36,792 bases of DNA from a virus, in IMG/VR virus record IMGVR_UViG_3300042881_001286, positions 1 through 36,792 of that record. The stretch is one strand, 5' to 3'. Position numbers and translations under genes: made by a program. Below are positions 15,838-24,093 of the stretch, one piece after another; the first letter of the stretch is position 1; the number at the start of each line of letters is the position of its first letter. The notes beneath the pieces are model-generated. The model was not told the DNA's origin. It was given only the letters and a program-made list of their open reading frames with translations, and did not search any database.

Positions 15838-17119
15838 CGGTGATCGGTATATTGCATCTACAATGGGCGCGGCTATTCGCAGACGCGGGTTAACTTCGAC
15901 ACTTACAAAGATTGAGAACCTAGACGTTTACTTCACTCATTTACCGATTACAAATGATGTGTATTCACAGCCATGCAGATATAAGGATGTAACGCTTTGG
16001 CTTAATGGTTACATAAGTAACTGGAAGGAACTAGCAAGCGAAAATAGTTTAGTTGCTGAGAGCGACACAGAATTGCTTACATGGTGGGTATCACATGATA
16101 TGCCACTCGATAGGCTCAACGGTTTCTTTGCCGTGTTGTATCATGATGCCAACGGTATTCATTACTTCACGGATAGATACGGAATTAAACAGCTTTACAG
16201 ATATGGCAACTTCATTTGTTCCGAGGTCAAAGGATTGAAAGCGGTTGTTGACCTAAAGATAGACCTTGACGCTATGGCCGATTGGGATCATTCACTCGGA
16301 GTAATGACACCTGACACCATATACATAGGCGTTCAGCGTGTCGGTCAGTTGCCGTTTGTAAGACCTGAAAAGATTACTATCAGTTACGAAGATGCCAAAC
16401 ATCGACTGACTGAAATATGGGAGCGTGTGGTATGGCGTAACCGATACGATGGTGCGGGCTGCTACCTTAGTGGTGGCATTGATTCGGGAATGATAGCCAA
16501 ATGGTTCAAACCTGACTATTGCTTTTCAATGGACTACCTGACCGCGTCAAGTGAGATTGACGGTATTAAGACCAATACAACGGGCAACCATTACACCATG
16601 ATATGTAATGACGCGATGGCCGAAAGGTATTCCAAAGAGGTAATGAAAGCATTGGACGACCCGAAGGTGGGTAGTTGCTACACCAATTTCGCGTTGGCTG
16701 AACTTGCATCAAAGTTCTGTAAGGTAGTCTATTCGGGCGCGGGTGGTGACGAGGTTTTCAAAGGTTACACACATCGCTATGATAAGGACATTCAGGCCGT
16801 AATAAACAGAACGGGCGTGTATGGCAAGCGTTACGACATTACCCACGATGCGTATGATTGGGCGTACCTTCGTGGTATATTGGTCGTTGAGGATAGGATG
16901 GGCGGTTGGCATACGATGGAAACCCGCTACCCATTCCTTGACAATGAACTGGTTGACTTCGCTTTGTCATTGCCCGATAAATACCTTTTCGGTAAGCGGA
17001 TATTGAAGGACATAAGCGGCCTACCTGATGAAATACTCGTAGCCAAGAAAAGAGGTTTTAGTAACCCACACTTCACTAATAAAGAATGGACACATCATGT
17101 CAAAACAGGACTTGTATAA
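15812..17119 (+). CDS. Asparagine synthetase (glutamine-hydrolysing)-like amidotransferase
   Basis: 435 residues. Cys2 after the initiator Met (MCGIAAV) is the N-terminal nucleophile of the glutaminase domain, which fixes the start. Other glutaminase residues: Asn65-Gly66 (LNGY), and SDTE at 84-87. The position of the usual Glu after NG (NGE) is Tyr67. The synthetase domain has the PP-loop SGGIDS (220-225), SGAGGDE (308-314) and ETRYPFLD. Shorter than the bacterial AsnB (about 550). Phage or surface-polysaccharide homologues (WbpS/WbmI type) convert sugar carboxylates to amides. Given neighbouring glycosyltransferases and acyltransferase, that role is more likely than making asparagine. Inference. 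Confidence 0.88.
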   Translation: MCGIAAVINGDRYIASTMGAAIRRRGLTSTLTKIENLDVYFTHLPITNDVYSQPCRYKDVTLWLNGYISNWKELASENSLVAESDTELLTWWVSHDMPLDRLNGFFAVLYHDANGIHYFTDRYGIKQLYRYGNFICSEVKGLKAVVDLKIDLDAMADWDHSLGVMTPDTIYIGVQRVGQLPFVRPEKITISYEDAKHRLTEIWERVVWRNRYDGAGCYLSGGIDSGMIAKWFKPDYCFSMDYLTASSEIDGIKTNTTGNHYTMICNDAMAERYSKEVMKALDDPKVGSCYTNFALAELASKFCKVVYSGAGGDEVFKGYTHRYDKDIQAVINRTGVYGKRYDITHDAYDWAYLRGILVVEDRMGGWHTMETRYPFLDNELVDFALSLPDKYLFGKRILKDISGLPDEILVAKKRGFSNPHFTNKEWTHHVKTGLV

Positions 17120-17615
17120 CAGCGATTGGATCAACATAGACGGTAACTACATCCACCGTACCGCGATAGTTCACCCTAACGTGAAACTTGGTACTGGAAA
17201 TTGGATAGGGGCTTTCTGCGTTATCGGGTCGAACGGTGAGATGCGTGGCGTGTCACAGGATGATTTCAAAGGCCACGTCAACATAGGCGATGACAACGTT
17301 ATCAGCGAACTTGTCACTATTCAAAGACCGTTCAAAGAGGGTGACTGCACTTCAATCGGGTCGAACAATATCATAATGGCTCACTCACATATCGGGCATG
17401 ATGTTTTCATAGGCAACAACTGCGAAGTGTGTACGGGAACTATCATAGGCGGCTATGCCATGATAAAGGACGGTGTTAAAATAAAGTTAGGCGTGACCGT
17501 TCGTAATAGAATGGTTATCGGGAACGGGGCTTTGGTCGGTCTTGGTTCGGTAGTGGTCAAAGATGTTCCTGCTGATTGTGTTGTTTACGGCAACCCAGCG
17601 AAGTCAAAGGAATGA
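17097..17615 (+). CDS. LpxA-like left-handed beta-helix acyltransferase
   Basis: 172 residues built of hexapeptide repeats (I-G-x-x-x-x pattern: VKLGTGNWIGAFCVIG; VNIGDDNVISELVTI; TSIGSNNIIMAHSHIGHDV; VFIGNNCEVCTGTIIGG). Residues 95-102 (AHSHIGHD) align with the catalytic stretch of LpxA (AHIAHD), with His101 in the place of its catalytic His125. The C-terminus VVVKDVPADCVVYGNPAKSKE is the classic end of such transferases. The gene overlaps the amidotransferase by 23 bases. It probably acylates an amino or hydroxy sugar; shorter than true LpxA (about 262), lacking its C-terminal helical domain. Confidence 0.85.
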   Translation: MSKQDLYNSDWINIDGNYIHRTAIVHPNVKLGTGNWIGAFCVIGSNGEMRGVSQDDFKGHVNIGDDNVISELVTIQRPFKEGDCTSIGSNNIIMAHSHIGHDVFIGNNCEVCTGTIIGGYAMIKDGVKIKLGVTVRNRMVIGNGALVGLGSVVVKDVPADCVVYGNPAKSKE

Positions 17616-18247
17616 AGATTGAAATCGGTATCACATGGTTTCCGCGCAAGGTTGAGACATTCCAGACCATGCAGCACAATGTATTTCACCCCGATTGTAC
17701 GGTCTATCCTGACGGTCACACATTCCCACATCGAACCGACTTTCAGGTAAAGGAATTAGGCGACCATGCGGGGTGCTTCAAACACTATTACCGCGTGTTG
17801 GAAGACCTCGTTAAAACGGATGCTGACATAGTTGGGATATTCCCCGATGACGTTAAACTGAGGCAAGGATGGCAGAACATCGTAGAGCGTCAATTCGCTA
17901 TCAATCCCTACGTGGGTTACTTGGCACTTTACACGCCTAAAGGAATGGCGAACAAGTTCCCGAATACGAAAGGATGGCACGAACTTAAAGGCGGATGGGC
18001 TTCAAGTTGGGGCGGTGGTTATCTGTTCAGGCGAGAGGTTGCTGAGAAGATATTGAAACACCCCTACATTCTCAACCACAGGGATAACTACGCGAAGAAC
18101 CAACAGATTGACCACGCGATACCAGAGGCCGTTCATCAAATGGGATATTTGCAGTTTTTCCATACGCCAAGCCTTATTCAGCATATTGGACGGTTCAGCA
18201 CCATAGGACACGAACATAGGCGAATTGACGATGCTATCGGTTGGTAA
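17612..18247 (+). CDS. Glycosyltransferase-like protein
   Basis: 211 residues from the ATG at 17612, chosen over ATG 17576 because it makes an ATGA junction with the acyltransferase. The fold suggests a GT-A transferase: MKIEIGITWFPRKVETF, then a donor-site Asp pair at 79-80 (GIFPDDVKLRQGW). Acceptor-region strands follow (WASSWGGGYLFRREVAEKI), then a His-containing end (HTPSLIQHIGRFSTIGHEHRR). GLYCO-25-like or GT2-like families fit about equally. Last gene of the cluster before the tail-protein promoter. Confidence 0.65.
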   Translation: MKIEIGITWFPRKVETFQTMQHNVFHPDCTVYPDGHTFPHRTDFQVKELGDHAGCFKHYYRVLEDLVKTDADIVGIFPDDVKLRQGWQNIVERQFAINPYVGYLALYTPKGMANKFPNTKGWHELKGGWASSWGGGYLFRREVAEKILKHPYILNHRDNYAKNQQIDHAIPEAVHQMGYLQFFHTPSLIQHIGRFSTIGHEHRRIDDAIGW

Positions 18248-18267
18248 CTGATTATTCCTTACATTTG
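18241..18267 (+). promoter_or_regulatory. Promoter for the probable major tail protein
   Basis: TACATTTG at 18260-18267 matches the -7 consensus. TTG at 18241-18243 gives a spacer of 16. A 76-base leader separates it from the ATG at 18344, with a weak TCCGA/TCGGA hairpin. The monocistronic unit ends in a strong terminator. Confidence 0.6.
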
Positions 18268-18343
18268 CACGGATCGCAAGTCACTACGTAGCTATTGTCC
18301 GAGGCTAATCATATTCGGATATTATATTCAAATTCTATTCACA

Positions 18344-18889
18344 ATGGCTTGCACTACATATAATTGCGACCCGCTATCTCCACAAGTCCTAAACGATTGT
18401 GGCGACATTCTCAACGGATCGGCAGACCAAGTGGTTGTATTCAGTTGCGGTAACCTACCTACTGACATTACGGACGGAACGGAAGTTCTTGCCTTGATTA
18501 CGGCAGGTGATGCAGTACTTTTCAAGAATGTCCTTGTTGAACTTCCCGAAGGTTCACCCGCAGAAGCTGCGAGTTACATAGCGGGCGGTCAGACACGGGT
18601 ATCAACCGTTGAAAGGACTGTAACATGGGTTGACGCTAACGTCAATGAATCTTCACACGCGGCCTACGATTCAATGGATTACGCTAACGGTCAGACGGTC
18701 GGTGCGCTTCTGTTGAGACTGTATGAGGAGGACGTAACGCTTTACATCACACCGAACAACGCGGGTATTGCGTTCAAAGGCTCTTTGACAGGTTCAGATA
18801 CCGAAGCACTCAGGTACGTTTACACGGGCGGTTGGAAGAACAAACTCAACGCGAGGGTGGTTGCCACTCCTGCGGGCGTGTTCACCTAA
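18344..18889 (+). CDS. Probable major tail protein
   Basis: 181 residues. Strand-rich tail-tube-like layout: LITAGDAVLFKNVLVELPEGSP, then STVERTVTWVDANVNES, and a Gly-rich C-terminus. It is flanked by its own strong promoter and a perfect terminator, as expected for an abundant structural protein made in large amounts. It lies between sugar-modification genes, which makes it a candidate glycosylation substrate. It could alternatively be a decoration protein. Not proven by motif. Confidence 0.55.
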   Translation: MACTTYNCDPLSPQVLNDCGDILNGSADQVVVFSCGNLPTDITDGTEVLALITAGDAVLFKNVLVELPEGSPAEAASYIAGGQTRVSTVERTVTWVDANVNESSHAAYDSMDYANGQTVGALLLRLYEEDVTLYITPNNAGIAFKGSLTGSDTEALRYVYTGGWKNKLNARVVATPAGVFT

Positions 18890-18912
18890 CGGTCTATTCT
18901 CGTTCATCATTT

Positions 18913-18944
18913 GAAAGCCCGTCATTCGATGGGCTTTCTTGTTT
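18913..18944 (+). terminator. Rho-independent terminator
   Basis: Stem GAAAGCCC (18913-18920) and GGGCTTTC (18931-18938), perfect 8 bp, ten-base loop, then TTGTTT. It closes the transcript of the gene at 18344 and overlaps the next promoter's -33 region. Confidence 0.85.
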
Positions 18945-18967
18945 ATACTAAATTAATTGTATATTTG
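18939..18967 (+). promoter_or_regulatory. Promoter of the GT8-like gene
   Basis: TTG (18939-18941), 18-base spacer, TATATTTG (18960-18967). The ATG at 18973 begins six bases after the box, so the message is likely leaderless. Confidence 0.6.
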
Positions 18968-18972
18968 ACGCG

Positions 18973-19842
18973 ATGAACATTGCTTTGACAGTCTTCGGTA
19001 AACGTGGTTACTTCTATGCCGCGTATAATTTGGCCGCGTCAATTAAGAAATTCACACCCGACACCAAGATACTTTTGATCCATGATTCGGGGTTGAGATA
19101 CTTGGCGGCTGATGAACTGAAAGTCTTCGACATCTTCCATCCGATTGACGAAAGCATTACACACCCTAACGGAATGCTTGATGCGGGTTATGCTAAGTTA
19201 TGCGTTTACCCTATTGCCACGAAATACTTTAAGGAGTATCTTTTCATGGACATTGACGCGCTATCGCTGAAAGACCTTACAAAGTGGTACGAGGATGCTA
19301 AAGGTGATGGGCGTAATTTCCTTACTGATGTTCACGGCCAAGGTGGCAAAGCGGACGTAATAAATTACTCCGTGTGGGCAACGAATGATGACATTTGGAG
19401 TGAGTTCAAATTGAAGGATTCGGACACGTTCCAAGCGATTCAATCCAGTTGGCACTTTGCGCGAAAGTCCAAAGATGCGACATCGTTGATCCGTGACGCT
19501 ATCAACCTTAACGGCTCGGCCTTTGCCGATAGAACCAAGCTGCTTATCAAGTGGGGAAAGAACCTGCCCGATGAGTTAGTAATGGGCGGTGCAGTTGCAC
19601 GGGCTAAGATGGACGTGAAGTTCGCCTATGAACCTATCTATTTTCCGAATAAGCACCTTTCAATATCCGAACTACGGTCGGGTTACTATGTGCTTTCAAT
19701 GTTTGGAAACGGACGGGGGGCTAACACAATGGTCAAGGCCGACTTCAAAGAGTTCTATGATCGGTTTCTTCGCAATGAAGTATTCGGACACCAAGTAAAG
19801 TATAAGAACAGCGTAGTGATGCGCGATAAAATGATAGGATAG
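18973..19842 (+). CDS. GT8-like glycosyltransferase
   Basis: 289 residues. MNIALTVFGKRGYFYAAYNL opens a nucleotide-sugar-binding fold, and the metal-binding DxD is at 93-95 (LFMDIDAL), as in family 8 transferases (galactosyl- or glucosyltransferases). A conserved-looking HxP-like segment occurs as YFPNKHLSIS. It stands alone under its own promoter between the tail protein gene and the scaffold region. Likely part of the same virion or surface sugar modification as the genes at 14986-18247; acceptor unknown. Confidence 0.75.
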   Translation: MNIALTVFGKRGYFYAAYNLAASIKKFTPDTKILLIHDSGLRYLAADELKVFDIFHPIDESITHPNGMLDAGYAKLCVYPIATKYFKEYLFMDIDALSLKDLTKWYEDAKGDGRNFLTDVHGQGGKADVINYSVWATNDDIWSEFKLKDSDTFQAIQSSWHFARKSKDATSLIRDAINLNGSAFADRTKLLIKWGKNLPDELVMGGAVARAKMDVKFAYEPIYFPNKHLSISELRSGYYVLSMFGNGRGANTMVKADFKEFYDRFLRNEVFGHQVKYKNSVVMRDKMIG

Positions 19843-19843
19843 G

Positions 19844-20362
19844 ATGGCACTAATTGACAAGACAACGATTGTATTTCAGGCAACGGGGCGTAAGAAGCAA
19901 GTGTTGATCTCTTGGCTTATGAGCCAGTCAGCACAATGGGCTTATGATGCCAACCCGTTCATCATTCAGGACGTGAACCTTCCTAAAAAAGTGGAGGGCG
20001 AAACATTCAATAGCACACCCGCGAAGGATCATCTTATCGCACGTTACAACTACCTTAAAACGCTATTCAATGCGACCGACATCTTTGAACACTTGGATTC
20101 CAAAACCGAAGACGAACCCGAAGCATCAGGCGTTGACAATTCGGGGCAAGTAGGTTTACATGAGCATAAACAAGAGGCGATTGAGGTCGTTACAGAAACA
20201 ATTAAGTCAATTGAGGCTGCGATAGATGCGCCCACTATTCCCGAACTATCCGAGGAGGACAAACTTCGGAACATCTTGGATTCACACGGTAAGAAACACG
20301 GAACGGTCAAGAAGATTGAAAAGCTGAGATCAATGGTAAACGAAATCGAAAACGGTAAATAA
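19844..20362 (+). CDS. Hypothetical head-module protein
   Basis: 172 residues. The N-terminal 80 residues are compact (MALIDKTTIVFQATGRKKQV, SQSAQWAYDANPFIIQD). The C-terminal half is acidic and helical with a disordered linker (EDEPEASGVDNSG). It lies one base after the GT8-like stop and one base before the scaffold gene. Possibly an assembly or scaffold accessory; family not recognised. Confidence 0.6.
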   Translation: MALIDKTTIVFQATGRKKQVLISWLMSQSAQWAYDANPFIIQDVNLPKKVEGETFNSTPAKDHLIARYNYLKTLFNATDIFEHLDSKTEDEPEASGVDNSGQVGLHEHKQEAIEVVTETIKSIEAAIDAPTIPELSEEDKLRNILDSHGKKHGTVKKIEKLRSMVNEIENGK

Positions 20363-20363
20363 C

Positions 20364-21182
20364 ATGGCAGTAGAAAAAGACAATATCCTTGCCTACATAG
20401 GCATAACGCTTGATGAGAAAGCGACAGAGGACACCTTTAAAGAATCATTCGACAAGACCTTCATCCGTAGGGATCGGGCGGTTGAGGACGAAACGATCAA
20501 GGCAACGATAAGCGGTGAAAGCACCCGATACTTCGCCAAGGAATTGAAACGGGCTGCAAAGGAAAGCGGGATTGAACTTTCAGAGGATGAAACCAAGTTG
20601 CCAGTTGGCGACCTTGCCCGATTGCTTACGGCAAAGAAAGATGAAAGCTACACGGCCAAAATAGCTGAACTGGAAAAGAAAGCGGGTAAACCTTCGGAGG
20701 CGGTTAAGGAATGGGAGGACAAGTACAACCAACTAAACGTCAAGTTTTCAGACGTTGACAAGTTACGTTTGGAAGTTGCTGAACAGCTAAAGGCTAAAGA
20801 AGCGGAGTTCACTCAGTTCACTCAGAACTTCAAGAAGGATCAGGCCGTGACTGAAATATGGTCAAAGGCAAATGAGTTCCTTTCAGATACGGCAACGCAA
20901 CTGGAGCGCAAGGGATTCATTACGGCCATCAATGAGACATACAAGATTGAACTTGATGGAGACAAGCCCGTAATATTGAAGGACGGCCACAGGATACCCG
21001 ACCCAAAGAAAGCGGGTGAGTTCCTTGATCCGTTGACCGCTATTCGTATGGAGGCCGAAAAGAACAAGATATTGAAACTTGCCGACCCGAAACGTACTGA
21101 GCAAAAGCAATACACGCCACCTGCACCCGCTTCAAATTCGGACGGTGTTCGTTCAAGTAGGCTTGTAAGACATAAGTCGTAA
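20364..21182 (+). CDS. Probable scaffolding protein
   Basis: 272 residues. Highly charged, Glu/Lys-rich and helical, with a long predicted coiled coil (IAELEKKAGKPSEAVKEW, VDKLRLEVAEQLKAKEAEF). The C-terminus ends in a Pro/Thr/Ala-rich linker and a short basic tail RSSRLVRHKS, as in phage scaffold proteins whose tail binds capsid protein. It is directly upstream of the capsid gene. Scaffold role inferred from composition and position; good agreement. Confidence 0.75.
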   Translation: MAVEKDNILAYIGITLDEKATEDTFKESFDKTFIRRDRAVEDETIKATISGESTRYFAKELKRAAKESGIELSEDETKLPVGDLARLLTAKKDESYTAKIAELEKKAGKPSEAVKEWEDKYNQLNVKFSDVDKLRLEVAEQLKAKEAEFTQFTQNFKKDQAVTEIWSKANEFLSDTATQLERKGFITAINETYKIELDGDKPVILKDGHRIPDPKKAGEFLDPLTAIRMEAEKNKILKLADPKRTEQKQYTPPAPASNSDGVRSSRLVRHKS

Positions 21183-21206
21183 CCCGACCCCAACCCGATC
21201 AAATCA

Positions 21207-21233
21207 GCCTTGCAGAAATGTGGGGCTTTTTTG
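21207..21233 (+). terminator. Possible terminator after scaffold
   Basis: AGCCT and GGGCT flank an 11-16 base loop with a short stem, followed directly by a TTTTTT run. CCCCA (21188-21192) with TGGGG (21221-21225) is an alternative longer-range pairing. Weak stem, so moderate support only. Confidence 0.45.
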
Positions 21234-21257
21234 TATCCGAATAATTCAGTAAGTTTG
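21230..21257 (+). promoter_or_regulatory. Capsid gene promoter
   Basis: TAAGTTTG at 21250-21257 with TTTG at 21230-21233, spacer 16. A long leader of about 100 bases follows. It fits the pattern of a strong late promoter for the major capsid gene. Confidence 0.55.
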
Positions 21258-21293
21258 TAACGCGATCACACAGGTCACCTCGCCTGACATAGG

Positions 21294-21350
21294 AGGTTTA
21301 CGTGGTTCAATTGCCCGACCATACATAGGGGCAAAACAAACAGTAAACCT
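21294..21350 (+). promoter_or_regulatory. Inverted repeat in the capsid 5' leader
   Basis: AGGTTTAC (21294-21301) and GTAAACCT (21343-21350) are exact inverted copies separated by 41 bases, ending seven bases before the capsid ATG. It would form a long-loop hairpin in the leader and may influence mRNA stability or translation. Function inferred. Confidence 0.4.
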
Positions 21351-21357
21351 TTACACA

Positions 21358-22410
21358 ATGTCATATACACCTTCAACTCTTGTAGCGTGTCCGAACCTAC
21401 AAGACCGCTTGGATAATGTTTTCGAGAATGAAAACGCCAAGTTTTTCACGGACAAGATTCCTTTTTCGGAGTTCCTTATGTCGCCACTCAATCGTAATGA
21501 TTTGGGAATGCGTGTAAGTCCGGGCGGATCAAAGATCAGAACGGTTGAACTTACCTATCAACCGCGAATCCTTACAAGCACGGTTCAGACCAACGTCACG
21601 AACTATTGTGCTGCAACAACCGAACGCGGCAACACGTCAACGGAGTATTCAATCGATACCACTCAGAACCTGTTCTTCGATCAGCAGTTCGATGTGGAAG
21701 ATTTGAAAGCATCTTGCGACAGTAACGAGTTTTGGTTTCAGGATCAGATCGGTAAACTGGTAGCTGCGATGGACGTAGCGGTGAACAACAAGAACGCATC
21801 ACAGGCCAACGCTCTTTTGGGCGGATGGTCAACCGATGTTTCAGGGATTCCATTCCTGACCGTGAACGGTGATGTTATCGAGGTTAAGACCCTTCGCACG
21901 GGATCGGCTGATGAGCCTTTTGCGGCAACGATGCAAGCTGTTCAGTCGGCACTTGAGGCTTCAAGTTTCGGCCAAGCTACTTTGGTCGGTGGGTTCACCC
22001 TTCACAACTACCTGAGATTGATGCAGCTTGGATGTTGCACCGATTACGGTCTTGACATTGCGGCTATTCAACGCGAGTATGGAATGGCTTCGATCCGTGA
22101 CCGTTTCGTAGCGGCTGCGCAAGGAAACCAAACGACCACATGGGCGGTTGCAAACGGTGCGCTTCAAGTTCTGTACTACAATCGTTGGACTGGACTGTTT
22201 GGCGCGCAAGATGCAAACCAATCATACGGTCAGATCATGGGCGCGTTGGGAATCCCTTACGACATTGTGATAAAACACGATTGCGGAGTGATTGACGTGA
22301 CCATTACGGCCACTACGAAACTCGTAGCATTGCCTGACGATATGTACCAAACGGGTGACCATTTGGACGGTGTCAAAGGCTTCGCGGAGATCAACGTGGT
22401 CAACTCGTAA
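21358..22410 (+). CDS. Major capsid protein
   Basis: 350 residues, HK97-like size. The start is set by a full leader and promoter. Segments FDVEDLKASCDSNEFWFQDQIGKLVAAMDV, GGFTLHNYLRLMQLGC and the late region DIVIKHDCGVIDVTITATTK fit the A-domain and P-domain layout of capsid proteins. It sits between the scaffold and the connector/portal genes and is followed by a strong terminator. Identification rests on context, size and expression signals; family HMM was not run. Confidence 0.8.
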   Translation: MSYTPSTLVACPNLQDRLDNVFENENAKFFTDKIPFSEFLMSPLNRNDLGMRVSPGGSKIRTVELTYQPRILTSTVQTNVTNYCAATTERGNTSTEYSIDTTQNLFFDQQFDVEDLKASCDSNEFWFQDQIGKLVAAMDVAVNNKNASQANALLGGWSTDVSGIPFLTVNGDVIEVKTLRTGSADEPFAATMQAVQSALEASSFGQATLVGGFTLHNYLRLMQLGCCTDYGLDIAAIQREYGMASIRDRFVAAAQGNQTTTWAVANGALQVLYYNRWTGLFGAQDANQSYGQIMGALGIPYDIVIKHDCGVIDVTITATTKLVALPDDMYQTGDHLDGVKGFAEINVVNS

Positions 22411-22423
22411 ACCAATTGAATTA

Positions 22424-22458
22424 AGGGGGTTGGGTGTATTCCCGACCCCCTATTCTTT
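22424..22458 (+). terminator. Rho-independent terminator after the capsid gene
   Basis: AGGGGGTTGGG (22424-22434), loop TGTATT, CCCGACCCCCT (22441-22451). Eleven pairs including one G-T, then ATTCTTT. It isolates the capsid transcript and likely reduces expression of the downstream head genes. Confidence 0.85.
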
Positions 22459-22469
22459 AAACTGATAAA

Positions 22470-23465
22470 ATGGCCTGTTTCGATAACATCATTAGCTACA
22501 AAGGTGGGTGTACTTCGGTAAGCGGGTTACTGTTGGATCAGTTGATTCCTATTCGTGAAGCTGAGAAGTACGTAAGTGCCGACTATGCGGATGCGCCTGA
22601 ACTGATTGAAGATAAAATTGATTTCGCGGTTCGTAACGTTGTCCGAGAGGTCAACGATATGTACACCGCATCATTCATTCCCCGTACCATTCTTGAGAAC
22701 AAACGCGCAGGATTCATTGCGGAAACGCAGACATTGAATGCCGCAGCCGCTTACTTCCGAGGGATTGAACTAAAGATCTGCAATACCCAAAGCTACCTAT
22801 CGCTTTACGTTTCAAGCATTGACACCTACCTGAATTACACGGGTGCAATGAATATACTTGTCATTGATACCATGACAGGTCAAACACTTGACACCATTGC
22901 AGTCACATCGGTAGCGGGTCAGGTCGTAACCACTTACGTTGACAAGACCTACAACGCTGAAAAGAGACAGAGGCGAATTGCTTTCGTTTACGATTGCACA
23001 ACCATACCCAATTACCTTACCTCATTGATAGGCGAGGGATGCACCACTTGCAACGGTGGAATGTACAACCTGAACGGTTTTATCACAGGCCGAAGCATCA
23101 AATACGCCACAGGTTCAACACCTATCCTTGCAAACATTGACGGCCACACCGACACGGCAGGGTTAAGCCTTAACTTCTCACTTGTTTGTGATAACGAAAG
23201 TTGGCTATGCGCACACCGTAACGTGTTGGCGTTGCCTATCATGTACCGAACGGCAGAAGCCATCATGGAATATGCCTATTACAATTCGGAACGGTTCAAC
23301 AATAAGACGGCCATAAACCGCAAGGAATTGAACGAACGCATGATGAAATACCACGAAGATTACACCACTCAATTGAAGTCGGTTGTTCAGAATATGGTCA
23401 CCCCTAACGATGGAATCTGCTACTCATGCAAACCAAGGACAAAGAGCATAGTCACACTTCCATAA
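22470..23465 (+). CDS. Virion structural protein, probable head-tail connector
   Basis: 331 residues, begins ten bases after the terminator tail. Contains Cys pairs (GCTTCNGGMYNLNG; CYSC) and strand-rich middle segments (TIAVTSVAGQVVTTYVDK). The C-terminus is helical with Lys/Arg (MKYHEDYTTQLKSVVQ). Its position between the capsid gene and a gp10-like protein gene suggests a head completion or adaptor protein. No family recognised. Confidence 0.6.
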   Translation: MACFDNIISYKGGCTSVSGLLLDQLIPIREAEKYVSADYADAPELIEDKIDFAVRNVVREVNDMYTASFIPRTILENKRAGFIAETQTLNAAAAYFRGIELKICNTQSYLSLYVSSIDTYLNYTGAMNILVIDTMTGQTLDTIAVTSVAGQVVTTYVDKTYNAEKRQRRIAFVYDCTTIPNYLTSLIGEGCTTCNGGMYNLNGFITGRSIKYATGSTPILANIDGHTDTAGLSLNFSLVCDNESWLCAHRNVLALPIMYRTAEAIMEYAYYNSERFNNKTAINRKELNERMMKYHEDYTTQLKSVVQNMVTPNDGICYSCKPRTKSIVTLP

Positions 23466-23476
23466 GGGTCAGGTCA

Positions 23477-23539
23477 ATGGAACTTATGACATCATTCTCA
23501 ATGGATGGTATCAAGCAATTCATGATATGGCTCAACTGA
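23477..23539 (+). CDS. Possible 20-aa leader peptide overlapping the next start
   Basis: ATG 23477 to TGA 23537 encodes 20 residues starting MELMTSFSMDG, and its end overlaps the start region of the gp10-like gene. It may be a short coupling or upstream ORF, or a decayed fragment. Nothing else supports it. Confidence 0.25.
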   Translation: MELMTSFSMDGIKQFMIWLN

Positions 23540-24093
23540 CCGCACCACAATTTGCAGAGAAGATTCGGGCGAAGGCGCAAGCGTTGGCAAAGGATAACTA
23601 TCCTCTAAAGATGGCGGCTCAGACAATTCACGCATTGCGTATTAGGCGGATATTCCATGTAGGTCTTAATGCTTCGGCAGGGCGTATCGGAACGTACAAC
23701 AGCGCAAATGAACTTTGGGCTTCGGATAAGCAATTAAGAAGCGCGGGAACGCATCGAGGCAAGACGGGTAAACCGATCAAGACCAGTTATTACAAAAGCT
23801 ACAAGGCTTTGAAGCAGCAACAGAATTTCAGGGCTGATCGGGTCAACCTTCGTATGTTTAACAACCTTCAAAGCGAGTTCGCTAACGTCAATATTCCAAG
23901 CGGGTCAGATGCTGTGCCGAATGCAGCACCTGAACGTGTAAACGCTAATCTTTACGTTGAACGTGTGGACAACGTTGATAAGCTGCGAGGCATTGAGGCG
24001 AAGTATGGAAACGTCTTCGGATTCACGAAAGGCGAACGAAAGAAATTCAACGAGGTGTATAACTTTGAAGCTACTAAAATTCTACAATCATGA
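23527..24093 (+). CDS. HK97 gp10-like tail completion / head-tail joining protein
   Basis: 188 residues. Basic N-terminal half with the extended basic loop QLRSAGTHRGKTGKPIKTSYY. The segment AQTIHALRIRRIFHVGLNAS and the C-terminal ending KYGNVFGFTKGERKKFNEVY are reminiscent of HK97 gp10-family proteins, which close the tail or join it to the head. It lies between the connector and the portal genes. Coupled to the 19-aa ORF by ATGA. Confidence 0.6.
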   Translation: MAQLTAPQFAEKIRAKAQALAKDNYPLKMAAQTIHALRIRRIFHVGLNASAGRIGTYNSANELWASDKQLRSAGTHRGKTGKPIKTSYYKSYKALKQQQNFRADRVNLRMFNNLQSEFANVNIPSGSDAVPNAAPERVNANLYVERVDNVDKLRGIEAKYGNVFGFTKGERKKFNEVYNFEATKILQS

